DNA of 64,000 nt from Hyphomicrobium sp. (GTDB taxonomy: Bacteria; Pseudomonadota; Alphaproteobacteria; Rhizobiales; Hyphomicrobiaceae), in assembly GCA_019751875.1 (NCBI GenBank), contig JAIEMV010000003.1:248001-312000 (forward strand), written 5' to 3'. Both the position numbers and the translations under genes were made by a program. The notes under the pieces were generated by a model that saw nothing but the letters and a program-made list of their open reading frames with translations, did not search any database and was not told the DNA's origin. Below, one piece after another: positions 36,049 through 47,237 of the stretch (positions are counted from its first letter, which is position 1; every line of letters starts with the position of its first letter).

Positions 36049-37638
36049 TCAGTCTTCTGGGAAGTATTGGTACACCCAGGTCTCAGTGAGCGCTTGGCCG
36101 TTGCGCCGCAGAAATGCGCGGATGTCCACGGGTTCGCGGCCGTGGGCTTCCAAGTCGAAGACGGCGCGCCAGCGTTCGCGCTGATCGACCACGGGGTGAT
36201 TGTAGGCGGTGCCAAGTTTGCCACGTGAGGGCGTAACGACAAGTTCAACGCCGTCGTTGCGGCCGAGACCGGCAAAAGGCTGCCCCTGGAAATCGATGAC
36301 GAATTTTCGCACACCGGCAGGACGTTTGTGGCCCGGGCGGCCGCCGAGACCGGTCCAGGTGTTTGTGGCGCGTGCGAGTGTGTCCGGGAATGCGATGTCG
36401 TCGAGCCAGGAGAGTTTATAGCGATAGGTTCGCTGCTCGCCGGCTTTGAAGACACCGGCAGGGCACCAGTAGGCGGCGATGTTGTCGTGGATCTCGTCGT
36501 CGGTGGGAATTTCGAGAAGGTGGACGGCGCCGTCTCCCCAATCATCGAGCGGTTCGACCCAGGTGGAGGCGCGGCGCTCATAGAAGACGCCATCATCAAG
36601 ATAATGGACGAAATCGCGATCGCGCTGGAGAAGGCCGAAGCCTTTCGGGTTCCGGTCCTGAAACGCGTTCGTCATGACGGTCGGCGGGTTGTTGAGCGGG
36701 CGCCAGAGGCGTTCGCCGTTACCGAGGTGAAGGGCCAGCCCGTCGCTGTCGTGGATTTCAGGACGCCAGTCGGCGGCCTGCTTGCGGCTGCTCTCGCCAT
36801 ACCAGAACATGGACGAGAAAGGCGCGATGCCGAGGCGGGTGATGTCTTTGCGGGCGAAGAGGCGGGCTTCGATCTCCATGACCACCTGATGGACATCCCG
36901 CGCATCAGTCAGGCGGTCGATGGCGAAGCGATAGGCGCCGGCAACGCTCGGACTATCGAGCAGGGCGTGGACGATCAGAGGTCCCCGCGGTCCGGCCGAG
37001 AGGTAGAATTCACTGAAACGGGGAAACTCCTCCGGTGTGGGCAGCCCCGTGTCGATGGCGAGCCCACGGGCGGAAAGGCCGTACTGATTGAATGGTCCCG
37101 ACGATCTGAAATAGGACGCGCCGAGGAAGGCCAGCCAATCGGTTTCCAGATCCTCCGCCATGATGCGAAATCCGGCGAAGCCCAAGCCATCGGGCAGCTG
37201 GCGGGCCGGATGGTCGGCTGGAATATCGAAGAGGCTCGGCGTGTAGAGAACTTCGCGCGCTTGGCCCTCGTCCACCACGTAGATATGCACGGGCTCACGG
37301 AAGCCTTTGCCCATGTGAAAGAGCTGGACCGGATGGCGACCGTCACGCTCCACCTGCAAAGTGCGGTCGCGGCGGAACTTGATCTGCTGGTAAGCATCGT
37401 AGTCGATCTGGTCCAAGACCTCGCTAGCGGCAACGGGACTAGAGACGAACGGGGCGCGCGCCAAATCGGCAGCGCGCCCGGCGAGAAGATCAAACGAGAA
37501 CGGTCGTGGCGCGGCCAAGTCAGGTCCCTGGTTGGATACGGCGGCGCGCGCCGCGTGCGATGGTCCCGCACCCAGGCTCGAAATAGCCAAGAGAAAGAGT
37601 GAACCTGCGAACTGCCGGCGAGTGAGATCGTTGCTCAT
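36049..37638 (-). CDS. opgD: Glucan biosynthesis protein OpgD/MdoD
   Basis: A 529-residue periplasmic protein involved in making osmoregulated periplasmic glucans. The N-terminus has a twin-arginine signal (LTRRQFAGSLFLLAISSLGA), as usual for OpgD. The OpgG/OpgD pattern is clear: FSFDLLAGRAADLA, YDAYQQIKFR, FGPFNQYG-like SSGPFNQYGLSARG, FSSMFWYGE, HDSDGLALHLGNGERLWRPLNNP and AAYWCPA. The start at 37638 puts the Arg pair at the expected distance; a longer frame from 37698 is possible. Confidence 0.92.
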   Translation of the reverse strand: MSNDLTRRQFAGSLFLLAISSLGAGPSHAARAAVSNQGPDLAAPRPFSFDLLAGRAADLARAPFVSSPVAASEVLDQIDYDAYQQIKFRRDRTLQVERDGRHPVQLFHMGKGFREPVHIYVVDEGQAREVLYTPSLFDIPADHPARQLPDGLGFAGFRIMAEDLETDWLAFLGASYFRSSGPFNQYGLSARGLAIDTGLPTPEEFPRFSEFYLSAGPRGPLIVHALLDSPSVAGAYRFAIDRLTDARDVHQVVMEIEARLFARKDITRLGIAPFSSMFWYGESSRKQAADWRPEIHDSDGLALHLGNGERLWRPLNNPPTVMTNAFQDRNPKGFGLLQRDRDFVHYLDDGVFYERRASTWVEPLDDWGDGAVHLLEIPTDDEIHDNIAAYWCPAGVFKAGEQRTYRYKLSWLDDIAFPDTLARATNTWTGLGGRPGHKRPAGVRKFVIDFQGQPFAGLGRNDGVELVVTPSRGKLGTAYNHPVVDQRERWRAVFDLEAHGREPVDIRAFLRRNGQALTETWVYQYFPED

Positions 37639-37822
37639 GAAGTCGGATACGGGTTTGGGACGATTGTAGGGATGTTGTCGCTTGGCTGTCATTAACACAG
37701 TCAGGATGGCGATCAGCTAGCAGCGAAAGCGTGGCGTATAAAGACGGCGTTTCGACTTGAGTGTGACATTCACGGGCGGCGCTGTTCTGGATTTTCGGCG
37801 CAGTCTCCGCTCGGGGCAGTCT

Positions 37823-37834
37823 TGACTTAAGTCA
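37823..37834. promoter_or_regulatory. Palindrome upstream of the RND efflux genes
   Basis: TGACTTAAGTCA, a 12-bp perfect palindrome about 45 bp before the adaptor gene, overlapping a TTGACT that could serve as a -35 hexamer. It is a possible repressor site; no regulator gene adjoins. Confidence 0.35.
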
Positions 37835-37873
37835 GCTTGTGAGTGCCCATTGCACTCTCGGACGGAGAATTCA

Positions 37874-39046
37874 ATGCTTTATCAGTACCTCACTCGGCTC
37901 AAGCGACTGGCGCTGGGCACTCTACCGGTGTTGGCAAATTTAGCGGCCGGTCCTGGTTTGGCCGCAGATACGCCAGCCGGGCCGCCGCCACCCACGGTCA
38001 CCGTTGCAAACCCGCTCGCCAAGAGGGTGACCAATTGGGACGAATATTCGGGTCGCTTCCAGGCTGTGCAAATGGTGGAAGTTCGTCCGCGTGTTTCTGG
38101 TTTTATAGAAAAGATTCATTTCAAGGACGGCGAGAACGTGAAAGCGGGCGATTTGCTCTTCACGATCGACCCACGGCCCTTTGAGTTGGCGCTGGACAGT
38201 GCCAGGGCAGAGGTAGCCCGCGCCAACGCGCAGGTGGAATTGGCCGCGACGGAAGTGGAGCGCGCCCGACCGCTTCTCAGGTCGGGTGCTGTGACGGAGC
38301 GCGACTTCGATCAGCGTGCCGCGAACCTGTCGGTGGCCCGCGCGGCGTTGCAGGCGGCGCAGGCGGCGACCAAGAATGCCGAACTTAATCTGGAGTGGAC
38401 GAAGGTCACGGCGCCGATCGATGGACGCATTTCCGATCGCAAAGTGGATGCGGGCAATCTCGTCAATGGCGGATCGGGCTCAACCACACTTCTGGCCACG
38501 ATCGTGACCATCGACCCGATCCATTTCCTGTTCGAGGTCTCGGAAGCCGACTATCTGCGCTACACACGCCTCGCTGAGAACGGGCAACGTGCCTCCTCGC
38601 GCACAACGGGCAATCCCGTGCGTATCCGGCTGTCGGACGAAACATCGTTCACGCACATGGGTAACATGGACTTCGTGGATAACATGCTCAACGCTCGGTC
38701 GGGGACGATGCGCGGGCGCGCGGTGGTCGAGAACAAGACAGGGCTTATGCAGCCGGGGTTGTTTGCACGCATGCAGCTGTTTGGTGGCGAGGTCGATGCG
38801 CTGCTGGTGCCCGATGCGGCGGTGGTATCCGATCAGGCGCGCAAGATCGTGTTCACAGTCGGCGACGATGGTATCGTCAAGCCGAAGCCGGTGACGCTCG
38901 GGGCTCTCGAAGGGGGCCTGAGGATGATCCTGTCGGGGCTGACGGCTGAGGATCGCGTCGTGATCGACGGGATCGCCAATCCGATGGTGCGGCCGGGCGC
39001 CAAAGTGACGCCGCAGGACGGTAAGATCGAAATGGTCGCGAACTAA
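37874..39046 (+). CDS. RND efflux periplasmic adaptor (AcrA/MexE family)
   Basis: A 390-residue membrane-fusion protein linking the inner-membrane pump to an outer-membrane channel. After the signal region come the barrel-sandwich halves (VEVRPRVSGFIEKIHFKDGENVKAGDLLFTIDPRPF and the returning LNLEWTKVTAPIDGRI), a coiled-coil hairpin between them (residues about 105-165) and the beta-barrel with GLMQPGLFARMQLF. GGAGAA precedes the ATG at 37874. The pump gene follows after 72 bp that contain a palindromic repeat. No outer-membrane factor gene is adjacent. Confidence 0.93.
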   Translation: MLYQYLTRLKRLALGTLPVLANLAAGPGLAADTPAGPPPPTVTVANPLAKRVTNWDEYSGRFQAVQMVEVRPRVSGFIEKIHFKDGENVKAGDLLFTIDPRPFELALDSARAEVARANAQVELAATEVERARPLLRSGAVTERDFDQRAANLSVARAALQAAQAATKNAELNLEWTKVTAPIDGRISDRKVDAGNLVNGGSGSTTLLATIVTIDPIHFLFEVSEADYLRYTRLAENGQRASSRTTGNPVRIRLSDETSFTHMGNMDFVDNMLNARSGTMRGRAVVENKTGLMQPGLFARMQLFGGEVDALLVPDAAVVSDQARKIVFTVGDDGIVKPKPVTLGALEGGLRMILSGLTAEDRVVIDGIANPMVRPGAKVTPQDGKIEMVAN

Positions 39047-39059
39047 AGTTTTCAGTGCC

Positions 39060-39096
39060 GCGAAGCGACTCCGCTGCGCGGAGCTTGCCGCTTCGC
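39060..39096 (+). repeat. Nested palindromic repeat, copy B
   Basis: Outer arms GCGAAGCG and CGCTTCGC around CTCCGC-TGC-GCGGAG. It lies between the adaptor and pump genes of the RND operon. Confidence 0.7.
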
Positions 39097-39118
39097 CCGG
39101 GCGAAGGACCCCCCTCGC

Positions 39119-42100
39119 ATGCGCTTTACGCATTTCTTCATCGAGCGGCCGATTTTTGCGACCGTCCTGTCGGTTCTCATTGTCATTATCGGGGCCATCG
39201 CGCAGATGCGATTGCCCGTGGCCGAGTATCCCGAGATTGCACCACCGACTGTGAACGTGCGCGCGGTTTATCCGGGTGCGTCGGCGAAGGTGGTGGCCGA
39301 GACGGTGGCGACGCCGCTGGAGCAGGAGATCAACGGCGTCGACGACATGCTGTACGTGTCGTCGCAATCGACCGGGGACGGCGCGCTGTCGATCAACGTG
39401 GTGTTCAAGCCCGGCACCAACATCGATATGGCGCAGGTGCTGGTTCAGAACCGCGTGGCGGTGGCCGAGCCGCGGCTGCCGGAAGACGTGCGCCGCGTCG
39501 GCGTGACGGTGCGGAAGGCGTCGCCCGACCTGATGATGGTCGTGCATATGATCTCGCCAGACGGATCGCGCGATCAGCAATACATCTCCAACTATGCCAC
39601 TTTGAACGTGAAGGACGTGCTGACGCGCGTCGACGGTGTCGGCAACGTCAACGTTTTCGGTGCGCGCGACTTTTCGATGCGCATTTGGCTCGACCCCGAC
39701 AAGCTGGCGACGCGCAGACTCACGGCGAACGACGTGGTGACGGCGCTGAGAGCCTCGAACCTCCAGGTGGCGGCGGGATCGGTAAACCAGCCGCCTGCGC
39801 AGTCGGACGGCGCTTTCCAGTTGCAGGTGACGACGCTCGGCCGGTTGACGGACGTTTCGCAGTTTGAGGACATCGTGGTTCGGGCGGAGCCCGATGGGGC
39901 GGTGACGCGGCTCCGCGACGTGGCGAGGGTGGAGTTGGGCGCACAGGATTATCTCGTCAACGCGTACTTGAACAATCAGTTCGCGACCGGAATCGGCATC
40001 TATCAGCGACCGGGCTCGAACGCGCTTTCGACAGCCGATCAGATCAAAGCCACGATGGAGCGGCTGGCGAAGGATTTCCCGCCAGGCGTGGCTTACACGA
40101 TCGTCTACAATCCAACCGAATTCATCCGGTCGTCGGTGTCAGCTGTTGTGATGACGCTGTTCGAGGCCGTGGCGCTCGTCGTGCTGGTCGTGATCCTGTT
40201 TTTGCAAACCTGGCGTGCGGCGATTATTCCCATCGTTGCGATCCCGGTGTCGCTGATCGGCACGTTCGCGATCATGTCGGCGGTGGGCATCACGTTCAAC
40301 ACGCTGTCGCTGTTCGGGCTCGTGCTTGCGATCGGCATCGTAGTGGATGACGCCATCGTGGTGGTGGAGAACGTCGAGCGACGATTGCGCGAGGGCATGT
40401 CGCCGAAGGAGGCGGCGCACGCGACGATGGATGAGGTCGGCGGTGCGGTGCTTGCCATTTCTCTTGTTCTGATCGCGGTGTTCGTGCCGACGGCCTTCAT
40501 CACCGGTCTGCAGGGTGCATTCTACAGGCAGTTCGGCATCACGATTGCGGCGGCCACGGCCATTTCGGCGTTTGTGTCGCTGACGCTGTCGCCGGCGCTG
40601 GCCGCGCTGTTGTTGAAGCCCCATACGGAGAGCCACAGCGACGCTGGGATCATGGCGAAGATCGGCGCGCCGGTGCGTGCCTTCTTCAATGGGTTCAACC
40701 GGATGTTCGAACGGTTCTCGCATGGTTACGCGTGGCTGACGGGCAAACTCATCCGGCGCACCTTCATCATGCTGCTTCTGTTCGCGGGACTGTTGGGCCT
40801 CACCTATGAACGGCTTGTGGCAACTCCCACAGGGCTCATTCCGCAGCTCGACCGGACGTACTTCATCGTTGCCTTTCAGCTGCCGCCGGGGGCGACCCTC
40901 AATCGCACGGACGAGGTCGTGCGTAAGGCGAGCGATCTCATTCGCGCACGACCCGGTATTTTTGCGACCGTGCAATTCGTGGGATTGGATGGCGCCACGT
41001 TCACCAACGCGCCCAATGCCGGTGTGATCTTCGTGCGGGTGAACTCGTTTGAAGGTCGGATTGCTGCGGGACTGACGAAGGACGGCATCATCAACGACAT
41101 TCGCAAGGAGATGCAGAAGCTGCGGGAGGCCTTCGTGCTGGTGATCGAACCGCCGTCCGTTCCCGGCATCGGCACGGGTGGCGGCATCAAGGGCTACGTC
41201 CAAGACCGATCGGGGCGCGGATTGCAGGCGCTCGAGATGGCGGCGTTCAGCGCGATGGGGGCGGCCAGCCAGCGGCCTGAGTTTGCGCAGGCGTTCACGC
41301 TCTACAACACCCGCACGCCGCAGATCTTCGCCGATATCGATCGCGTCAAGGCGGAACAATTGGGCGTGCCGATCGCCAACGTGTTCGACACGCTCTCGAT
41401 CTACATGGGTTCGAGCTACGTGAACGACTTCAATTTGCTCGGCCGGACGTTCCGCGTCACGGCGCAAGCCGACAATCCGTTCCGGCTGAACGTGCGCGAT
41501 GTGCAGAATTTGAAGACGCGAAATGCGGAAGGTGACATGGTGCCGTTGGGTTCGGTTGCGACCTTTCACGACACGACGGATGCCTACCGGGTCCCGCGGT
41601 ACAACCTTTATCCAGCCGCAGAATTGCAGGCGGCGATGAAGCCGGGGTTCTCAACGGGCCAAGGTATTGCCGCCATCGAAGAGATAGCGGAGACGAAGCT
41701 ACCATCCGGCTTCGGCTTCGAGTGGACGGAAATTGCGCTACAGGAAAAGCTTGGCGGCAGCACGGCCTTGATTGCGTTTGTGCTGGCGGTTGTTTTCGTT
41801 TTCTTGCTTCTCGCCGCGCTCTACGAGAGCTGGCTGTTGCCGCTGGCGGTGATCCTGATCGTGCCGATGTGCATTCTGGCCGCGATGATCGGCGTGAATA
41901 TTCGCGGTTTCGATCGCAACATCCTGGTCGAGATCGGCCTCGTGGTGCTCGTCGGGCTTGCGGCGAAGAACGCGATCCTCATCGTCGAATTCGCCAAGCA
42001 GGCTGAGGAGGCGGGCATGAACCGCTATGACGCCGCAGTCGAAGCTGCGAAGACGCGCCTCCGACCGATCATCATGACCTCGCTCGCGTTCATTTTGGGC

Positions 42101-42292
42101 GTGGTGCCGCTCGTGTTTGCGAGCGGGGCGGGTGCTGAGATGCGGCAGTCGCTCGGAACGGCGGTGTTCTCGGGCATGATCGGCGTGACTGTGTTCGGTC
42201 TCATTTTCACGCCGCTGTTTTACGTGCTGGCGAGCCGTTTCCAGCGCAAGAAGACAACCGACACGGCTCCGCTGCCCGATGTAGTTTCTTAG
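39119..42292 (+). CDS. RND efflux pump, HAE1 family (AcrB/MexF-like)
   Basis: A 1057-residue inner-membrane proton-driven pump. It has the standard two-repeat layout with twelve membrane helices and two large periplasmic loops. The proton-relay Asp-Asp pair is in GLVLAIGIVVDDAIVVVENVERR, and the second half has GLAAKNAILIVEFAKQ. The N-terminus FTHFFIERPIFATVLSVLIV is typical. It likely exports drugs, detergents or aromatic compounds; the substrate is not predictable. It forms an operon with the upstream adaptor. Confidence 0.95.
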   Translation: MRFTHFFIERPIFATVLSVLIVIIGAIAQMRLPVAEYPEIAPPTVNVRAVYPGASAKVVAETVATPLEQEINGVDDMLYVSSQSTGDGALSINVVFKPGTNIDMAQVLVQNRVAVAEPRLPEDVRRVGVTVRKASPDLMMVVHMISPDGSRDQQYISNYATLNVKDVLTRVDGVGNVNVFGARDFSMRIWLDPDKLATRRLTANDVVTALRASNLQVAAGSVNQPPAQSDGAFQLQVTTLGRLTDVSQFEDIVVRAEPDGAVTRLRDVARVELGAQDYLVNAYLNNQFATGIGIYQRPGSNALSTADQIKATMERLAKDFPPGVAYTIVYNPTEFIRSSVSAVVMTLFEAVALVVLVVILFLQTWRAAIIPIVAIPVSLIGTFAIMSAVGITFNTLSLFGLVLAIGIVVDDAIVVVENVERRLREGMSPKEAAHATMDEVGGAVLAISLVLIAVFVPTAFITGLQGAFYRQFGITIAAATAISAFVSLTLSPALAALLLKPHTESHSDAGIMAKIGAPVRAFFNGFNRMFERFSHGYAWLTGKLIRRTFIMLLLFAGLLGLTYERLVATPTGLIPQLDRTYFIVAFQLPPGATLNRTDEVVRKASDLIRARPGIFATVQFVGLDGATFTNAPNAGVIFVRVNSFEGRIAAGLTKDGIINDIRKEMQKLREAFVLVIEPPSVPGIGTGGGIKGYVQDRSGRGLQALEMAAFSAMGAASQRPEFAQAFTLYNTRTPQIFADIDRVKAEQLGVPIANVFDTLSIYMGSSYVNDFNLLGRTFRVTAQADNPFRLNVRDVQNLKTRNAEGDMVPLGSVATFHDTTDAYRVPRYNLYPAAELQAAMKPGFSTGQGIAAIEEIAETKLPSGFGFEWTEIALQEKLGGSTALIAFVLAVVFVFLLLAALYESWLLPLAVILIVPMCILAAMIGVNIRGFDRNILVEIGLVVLVGLAAKNAILIVEFAKQAEEAGMNRYDAAVEAAKTRLRPIIMTSLAFILGVVPLVFASGAGAEMRQSLGTAVFSGMIGVTVFGLIFTPLFYVLASRFQRKKTTDTAPLPDVVS

Positions 42293-42297
42293 TTTTC

Positions 42298-42336
42298 GCA
42301 TGGCGACTCCGCTTGCGCGGAGCCGGCCGCCATGCG
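42298..42336 (+). repeat. Nested palindromic repeat, copy C
   Basis: Outer arms CGCATGGCG and CGCCATGCG around CTCCGC-TTGC-GCGGAG, six bases after the pump stop codon. Confidence 0.7.
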
Positions 42337-42351
42337 TGGTAGTTGTGATTA

Positions 42352-42391
42352 CGCATGGCGACTCCGCTTGCGCGGAGCCGCCCGCCATGCG
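42352..42391 (+). repeat. Nested palindromic repeat, copy D
   Basis: Same outer arms as copy C (CGCATGGCG/CGCCATGCG), 15 bases after it, with one changed base in the spacer. Copies C and D form a tandem pair. Confidence 0.7.
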
Positions 42392-42515
42392 TGGAAGGGC
42401 TGTCTCAGGTCCGTATGTCTCTTAACGCCACGTTTACTGGTGCGCCTCCACTCTGCCCTCGCTCAGACGAGGCGTCGGGTTCGGCCGGCTGCCGGTACGA
42501 GAAGGTTAAGAGACT

Positions 42516-42689
42516 ATGAAGACCATCCTGAAGGCTGGGGTGGCCGCTGCTGCTCTGGCGATTGCCATGTCCGTGACGACCGACACGTTCGCGGCCGATC
42601 TCGGTGGCTTTATCGAAGACGGTTATGTCGGTCTGCGCCACCACTTCGATGACGCAAGCGCTGAATCAGTGATCGCTCTCTCCTCATGA
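42516..42689 (+). CDS. Small exported protein, 57 aa
   Basis: A 57-codon frame with a textbook signal peptide (MKTILKAGVAAAALAIAMSV, cleavage after TFA-A) and a mature chain of about 30 residues beginning DLGGFIEDGYVGLRHHFDD. It ends ten bases before a strong terminator, which supports a real short transcription unit. No family recognised; the mature peptide is small enough to be a surface or signalling peptide, but that is inference. Confidence 0.6.
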   Translation: MKTILKAGVAAAALAIAMSVTTDTFAADLGGFIEDGYVGLRHHFDDASAESVIALSS

Positions 42690-42698
42690 AGCGGTCGT

Positions 42699-42740
42699 AA
42701 AAGCCGGGGTCCGCCCAGCAACCCGGCTTTTGCGTTGTTT
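42699..42740 (+). terminator. Intrinsic terminator after the 57-aa gene
   Basis: AAAAGCCGGG and CCCGGCTTTT form a ten-base-pair stem with a 13-base loop, followed by TGCGTTGTTT. Confidence 0.8.
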
Positions 42741-42985
42741 GCAAGTTCACCCCTTTTAGTGTCGGCCGGCCGGTCCGATCAGAAGGGTGCTTTATACAAC
42801 TCAAGCGCGCAGCGGGGCTTATCGACGGGGGCGAGCATCTGAGAAACCGGATTGATCTTGTTCCTCCTTGCTGCCTATATGTGCGGCTTGTCCGGTCTGC
42901 TGTCGTTGAGCGCTTGCCGCGCCGGCCGATAGCTGCGCGGACGTACGCGTTTCTGCCCGGTTCGCGCCGGGCTCGAGCTCTCCCA

Positions 42986-43070
<85 letters not shown>

Positions 43071-43182
43071 GTGTTTGCCCGCCCTGAGATGTGCCGAGAA
43101 CGATAAATTCTATCGAGCGGCCGTCTTATACTCATGGGCGGCCATGGACGACGACAACACGAGCTGAAAAAAGGCAAGGACG

Positions 43183-44535
43183 ATGCAGATTATCGAGGCC
43201 AACGTTGACGGCCTGAAGCGGACCCTCAAGGTCGTGGTTGGTGCGGCGGAGATCGAGCAGCGTCTTGCCTCGCGGCTCGATCAGGTCAAAGACAGCGTTC
43301 AGATCAAGGGCTTCCGCAAGGGCAAGGTGCCGGTCGCGCACATCAAGAAGGTCTACGGCCGCTCGCTGATGACTGAAGTGCTGCAGGATGCCATTCGCGA
43401 GACCAGCGATGCCGCGATCCGCGACCGCAAGGAACGTCCCGCGCAGATGCCCAACATCTCGCTGTCGGAAGACCAGGACGAGATCAATCAAGTCATTGAA
43501 GGCAAGAAGGACCTTGCCTACCAGATGACGTTCGAAGTGGTGCCGGAAATTCAACTGGCGGATTTCGAGACGATCGAACTCGAGAGGCTGTCCGCGGATG
43601 TTGATGACGAGACCCTGCAAAAGTCGATCGACGATCTTTTGAAGCGCGCCGGTAGCTTCGAGGCCGATGCCGAGCGAAAGGCTGAAACGGGCGATCGTGT
43701 CACGATCACATACAAGGGCACGATCAACGGCGAGGCGTTCGAGGGCGGCAGCGGCGAGGGCCTGAGCCTCGTGTTAGGCAATGCAGGCTTCATTCCTGGC
43801 TTTGAAGACGGCATCATCGGCATGGGTAAGGGCGAAACGAAAGACGTCTCGTGCCGCTTCCCGGACGACTATTCGGTAGACACGCTGGCCGGCAAGGATG
43901 CCGTGTTCAATGTGACAGTGAATGAAGTTGAAAAGCCGGTGGAAGCCAAACTCGATGATGAAATTGCAAAGGCTTTCGGCGCGGAAAACGCGGATAATTT
44001 GAAGGATCTCGTGCGCAAGCAGATCCAGTCGGAGTTCGACAAAGCGGCGCGCGTGAAGATGAAGCGCGAGTTGCTCGACAAGCTTGAATCATTGCACAGC
44101 TTTGAATTGCCGCGCTCGCTCGTCGATCGCGAGTTCGAAGGCATCTGGCGGCAGGTGGAAGCCAGCCGCAAGCAGGGCGAGAACGCCGAGGACGCGGGCA
44201 AGTCGGAAGAAGAGCTGCGCGCCGAATATCAGAAGATCGCGGAGCGCCGCGTCCGGTTGGGTCTTGTCGTCGGCGAGATCGGCGCGAAGAACTTGATCGA
44301 AGTCACGCAGGACGAGATGCGCATGGCCCTCATGGAGCAGGCGCGCCGTTATCCGGGCCAGGAGAAGTTCGTCTACGAATACTTTGAGAAGACGCCAGGT
44401 GCGCTGCAGGAATTGCGTGCGCCGATCTTTGAAGACAAGGTCGTCGATCTCATTGTCGGCAAGGCCAGGGTGTCGGAGAAGAAGGTCAGCCGCGAAGAAC
44501 TGTTCGAGCAGGTCAAGGCCGCAACCGAGGCCTGA
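43183..44535 (+). CDS. tig: Trigger factor
   Basis: The ribosome-bound chaperone that meets nascent chains. The 450-residue protein has the N-terminal ribosome-docking domain with the signature GFRKGKVP (residues about 44-51), an FKBP-type isomerase domain (GDRVTITYKGTINGEAFEGG ... GFIPGFEDGIIGM) and the long C-terminal helical arms. Length and order are normal. clpP and clpX follow, the usual proteostasis order. Confidence 0.97.
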   Translation: MQIIEANVDGLKRTLKVVVGAAEIEQRLASRLDQVKDSVQIKGFRKGKVPVAHIKKVYGRSLMTEVLQDAIRETSDAAIRDRKERPAQMPNISLSEDQDEINQVIEGKKDLAYQMTFEVVPEIQLADFETIELERLSADVDDETLQKSIDDLLKRAGSFEADAERKAETGDRVTITYKGTINGEAFEGGSGEGLSLVLGNAGFIPGFEDGIIGMGKGETKDVSCRFPDDYSVDTLAGKDAVFNVTVNEVEKPVEAKLDDEIAKAFGAENADNLKDLVRKQIQSEFDKAARVKMKRELLDKLESLHSFELPRSLVDREFEGIWRQVEASRKQGENAEDAGKSEEELRAEYQKIAERRVRLGLVVGEIGAKNLIEVTQDEMRMALMEQARRYPGQEKFVYEYFEKTPGALQELRAPIFEDKVVDLIVGKARVSEKKVSREELFEQVKAATEA

Positions 44536-44857
44536 TCCCGCTCGTGACCTCCAGCGTCGTCATCTGCCATCCGTTTCTCCATCCCTTCACCGATCCCTGC
44601 CTGGCGATTTCGCTCGAGGTCTTGCGGGGAGGTGAGGGATCGCGGAAAAATCGGGAACGGCTGACCTCGATTCCTGATGCGTCAGTCAATGATCTTACCG
44701 GTACAAATGTTTCCAGGCGTGACCGGCTGCTTTCCATAGGGGGCGTGGCTTCCCATATGCTAGAAGCCGGACGCATAATGGCAGGCGCCCAGACTTTCCT
44801 TATAGATCGGCGCTCGCAGCCGACCGAAATAGCCGTTTGAACGAGGAGCACGAACCG
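44536..44857. other. Intergenic region between tig and clpP
   Basis: About 320 bases. A 98-codon frame (44544-44840) lacks a ribosome site and any recognisable product. A promoter for clpP should lie here; CTTTCC and CCCATAT near 44729-44757 are loosely sigma-32-like, but I do not call them. Confidence 0.4.
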
Positions 44858-45505
44858 ATGCGCGATCCTATCGCTACGCTGACCAACACCTTCTGGCCGA
44901 TGGTCGTGGAGCAGACTGCACGCGGGGAGCGCGGCTACGATTTGCCTTCGCGCCTCTTGAAGGAGAGGATCATCTTCGTTACCGGCCCGGTGGAAGACCA
45001 CATGGCCTCCTCGATCTGCATGCAGTTGCTGTTCCTGGAGTCGGAGAACCCGAAGAAGGAAATCTCCATGTATATCAACTCCCCGGGCGGGGTGGTGACC
45101 TCGGGAATGGCCATTTACGATACCATGCAGTTCATCAAGCCGCAGGTTGCGACCCTGTGCATCGGCCAGGCGGCCTCGATGGGATCGCTGCTGCTCTGCG
45201 CCGGCGCCAAGGACATGCGCTTTGCGCTCCCAAATGCCCGCGTCATGGTTCACCAGCCGTCGGGAGGGTTTTCGGGCCAAGCCTCCGACATCGAGCGGCA
45301 TGCCGAAGACATCATCAAGATGAAGCGCCGCTTGAACGAAGTCTACGTGAAACACACCGGCCAGCCCTATGAAAACATTGAGAAAACGCTCGATCGCGAT
45401 TACTTCATGACGGCCGATCAGGCGAAGGACTTCGGAATCGTAGACAAGGTTTTGAACAGCCGCGACGATGTGGAAGGAAAGTTAGCCGAGGCAAAGGCGA
45501 CCTGA
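44858..45505 (+). CDS. clpP: ATP-dependent Clp protease proteolytic subunit
   Basis: The serine peptidase ring that works with ClpX or ClpA. The 215-residue protein carries the catalytic Ser in [11 protein letters not shown] and the His in [12 protein letters not shown], with the catalytic Asp in the later KTLDRDYFM region. [17 protein letters not shown] matches the family. Start ATG at 44858 after GAGGAG; an upstream TTG frame is rejected. Confidence 0.97.
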   Translation: MRDPIATLTNTFWPMVVEQTARGERGYDLPSRLLKERIIFVTGPVEDHMASSICMQLLFLESENPKKEISMYINSPGGVVTSGMAIYDTMQFIKPQVATLCIGQAASMGSLLLCAGAKDMRFALPNARVMVHQPSGGFSGQASDIERHAEDIIKMKRRLNEVYVKHTGQPYENIEKTLDRDYFMTADQAKDFGIVDKVLNSRDDVEGKLAEAKAT

Positions 45506-45890
45506 TCCGGAACGGCGGTGCCGGTCCGCTCGTTTTGGCATACACGGGTTGAGCCTCAGCTCGGGGCCCTACCGCCTTCATTGGGGCGCTTTCCGGGGTG
45601 AAAACAACACCCTGCGGTGGCACGATTTGTCACCGGCATCTGCCGGTGACTTAAGGTAACCTCAGGGCTTCGGGTGGACGTTCCCCCGTGTGGCGTTAGG
45701 GTGGTGCAAGCCGGGATCGGCCCCGGCTAGGCATTAATCCATTCTTGATCTGCCGAGCGTTAGCGTGCTGTGATCGGCCTGGAGATTCCAGGGTGGAGCA
45801 GTCCGCAGACCTCGGGTTCCCTTCTACGCCACCGGGAGCGACCATGCTTCCAGTGGTTTTCAGTCCCGGCAAACGGGTGCGAGAGACGCG
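45506..45890. other. Intergenic region between clpP and clpX
   Basis: About 385 bases with no gene. It contains a hairpin TCACCGGCA-TC-TGCCGGTGA at 45630-45649 followed by TTAAGG, without a U-run. A CTTGATC at 45746-45752 resembles a sigma-32 -35 element but has no matching -10. Confidence 0.45.
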
Positions 45891-47141
<1,251 letters not shown>

Positions 47142-47237
47142 CGACTTGCCGGGCCGGGTTCGCGCAGCAAACGCGCGAACCCTGGCCAGCCCGTACCGAC
47201 GCAGCGGTGCATAAGGGCGCAGCGGCGGGTGAGGTCT

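Noticed and set aside
40139..41569. 476-codon minus-strand frame opposite the RND pump
   Set aside because: Antisense shadow; Arg/His-rich composition typical of non-coding frames here.
44544..44840. 98-codon frame between tig and clpP
   Set aside because: No ribosome site and no recognisable product; it spans the likely clpP promoter region.
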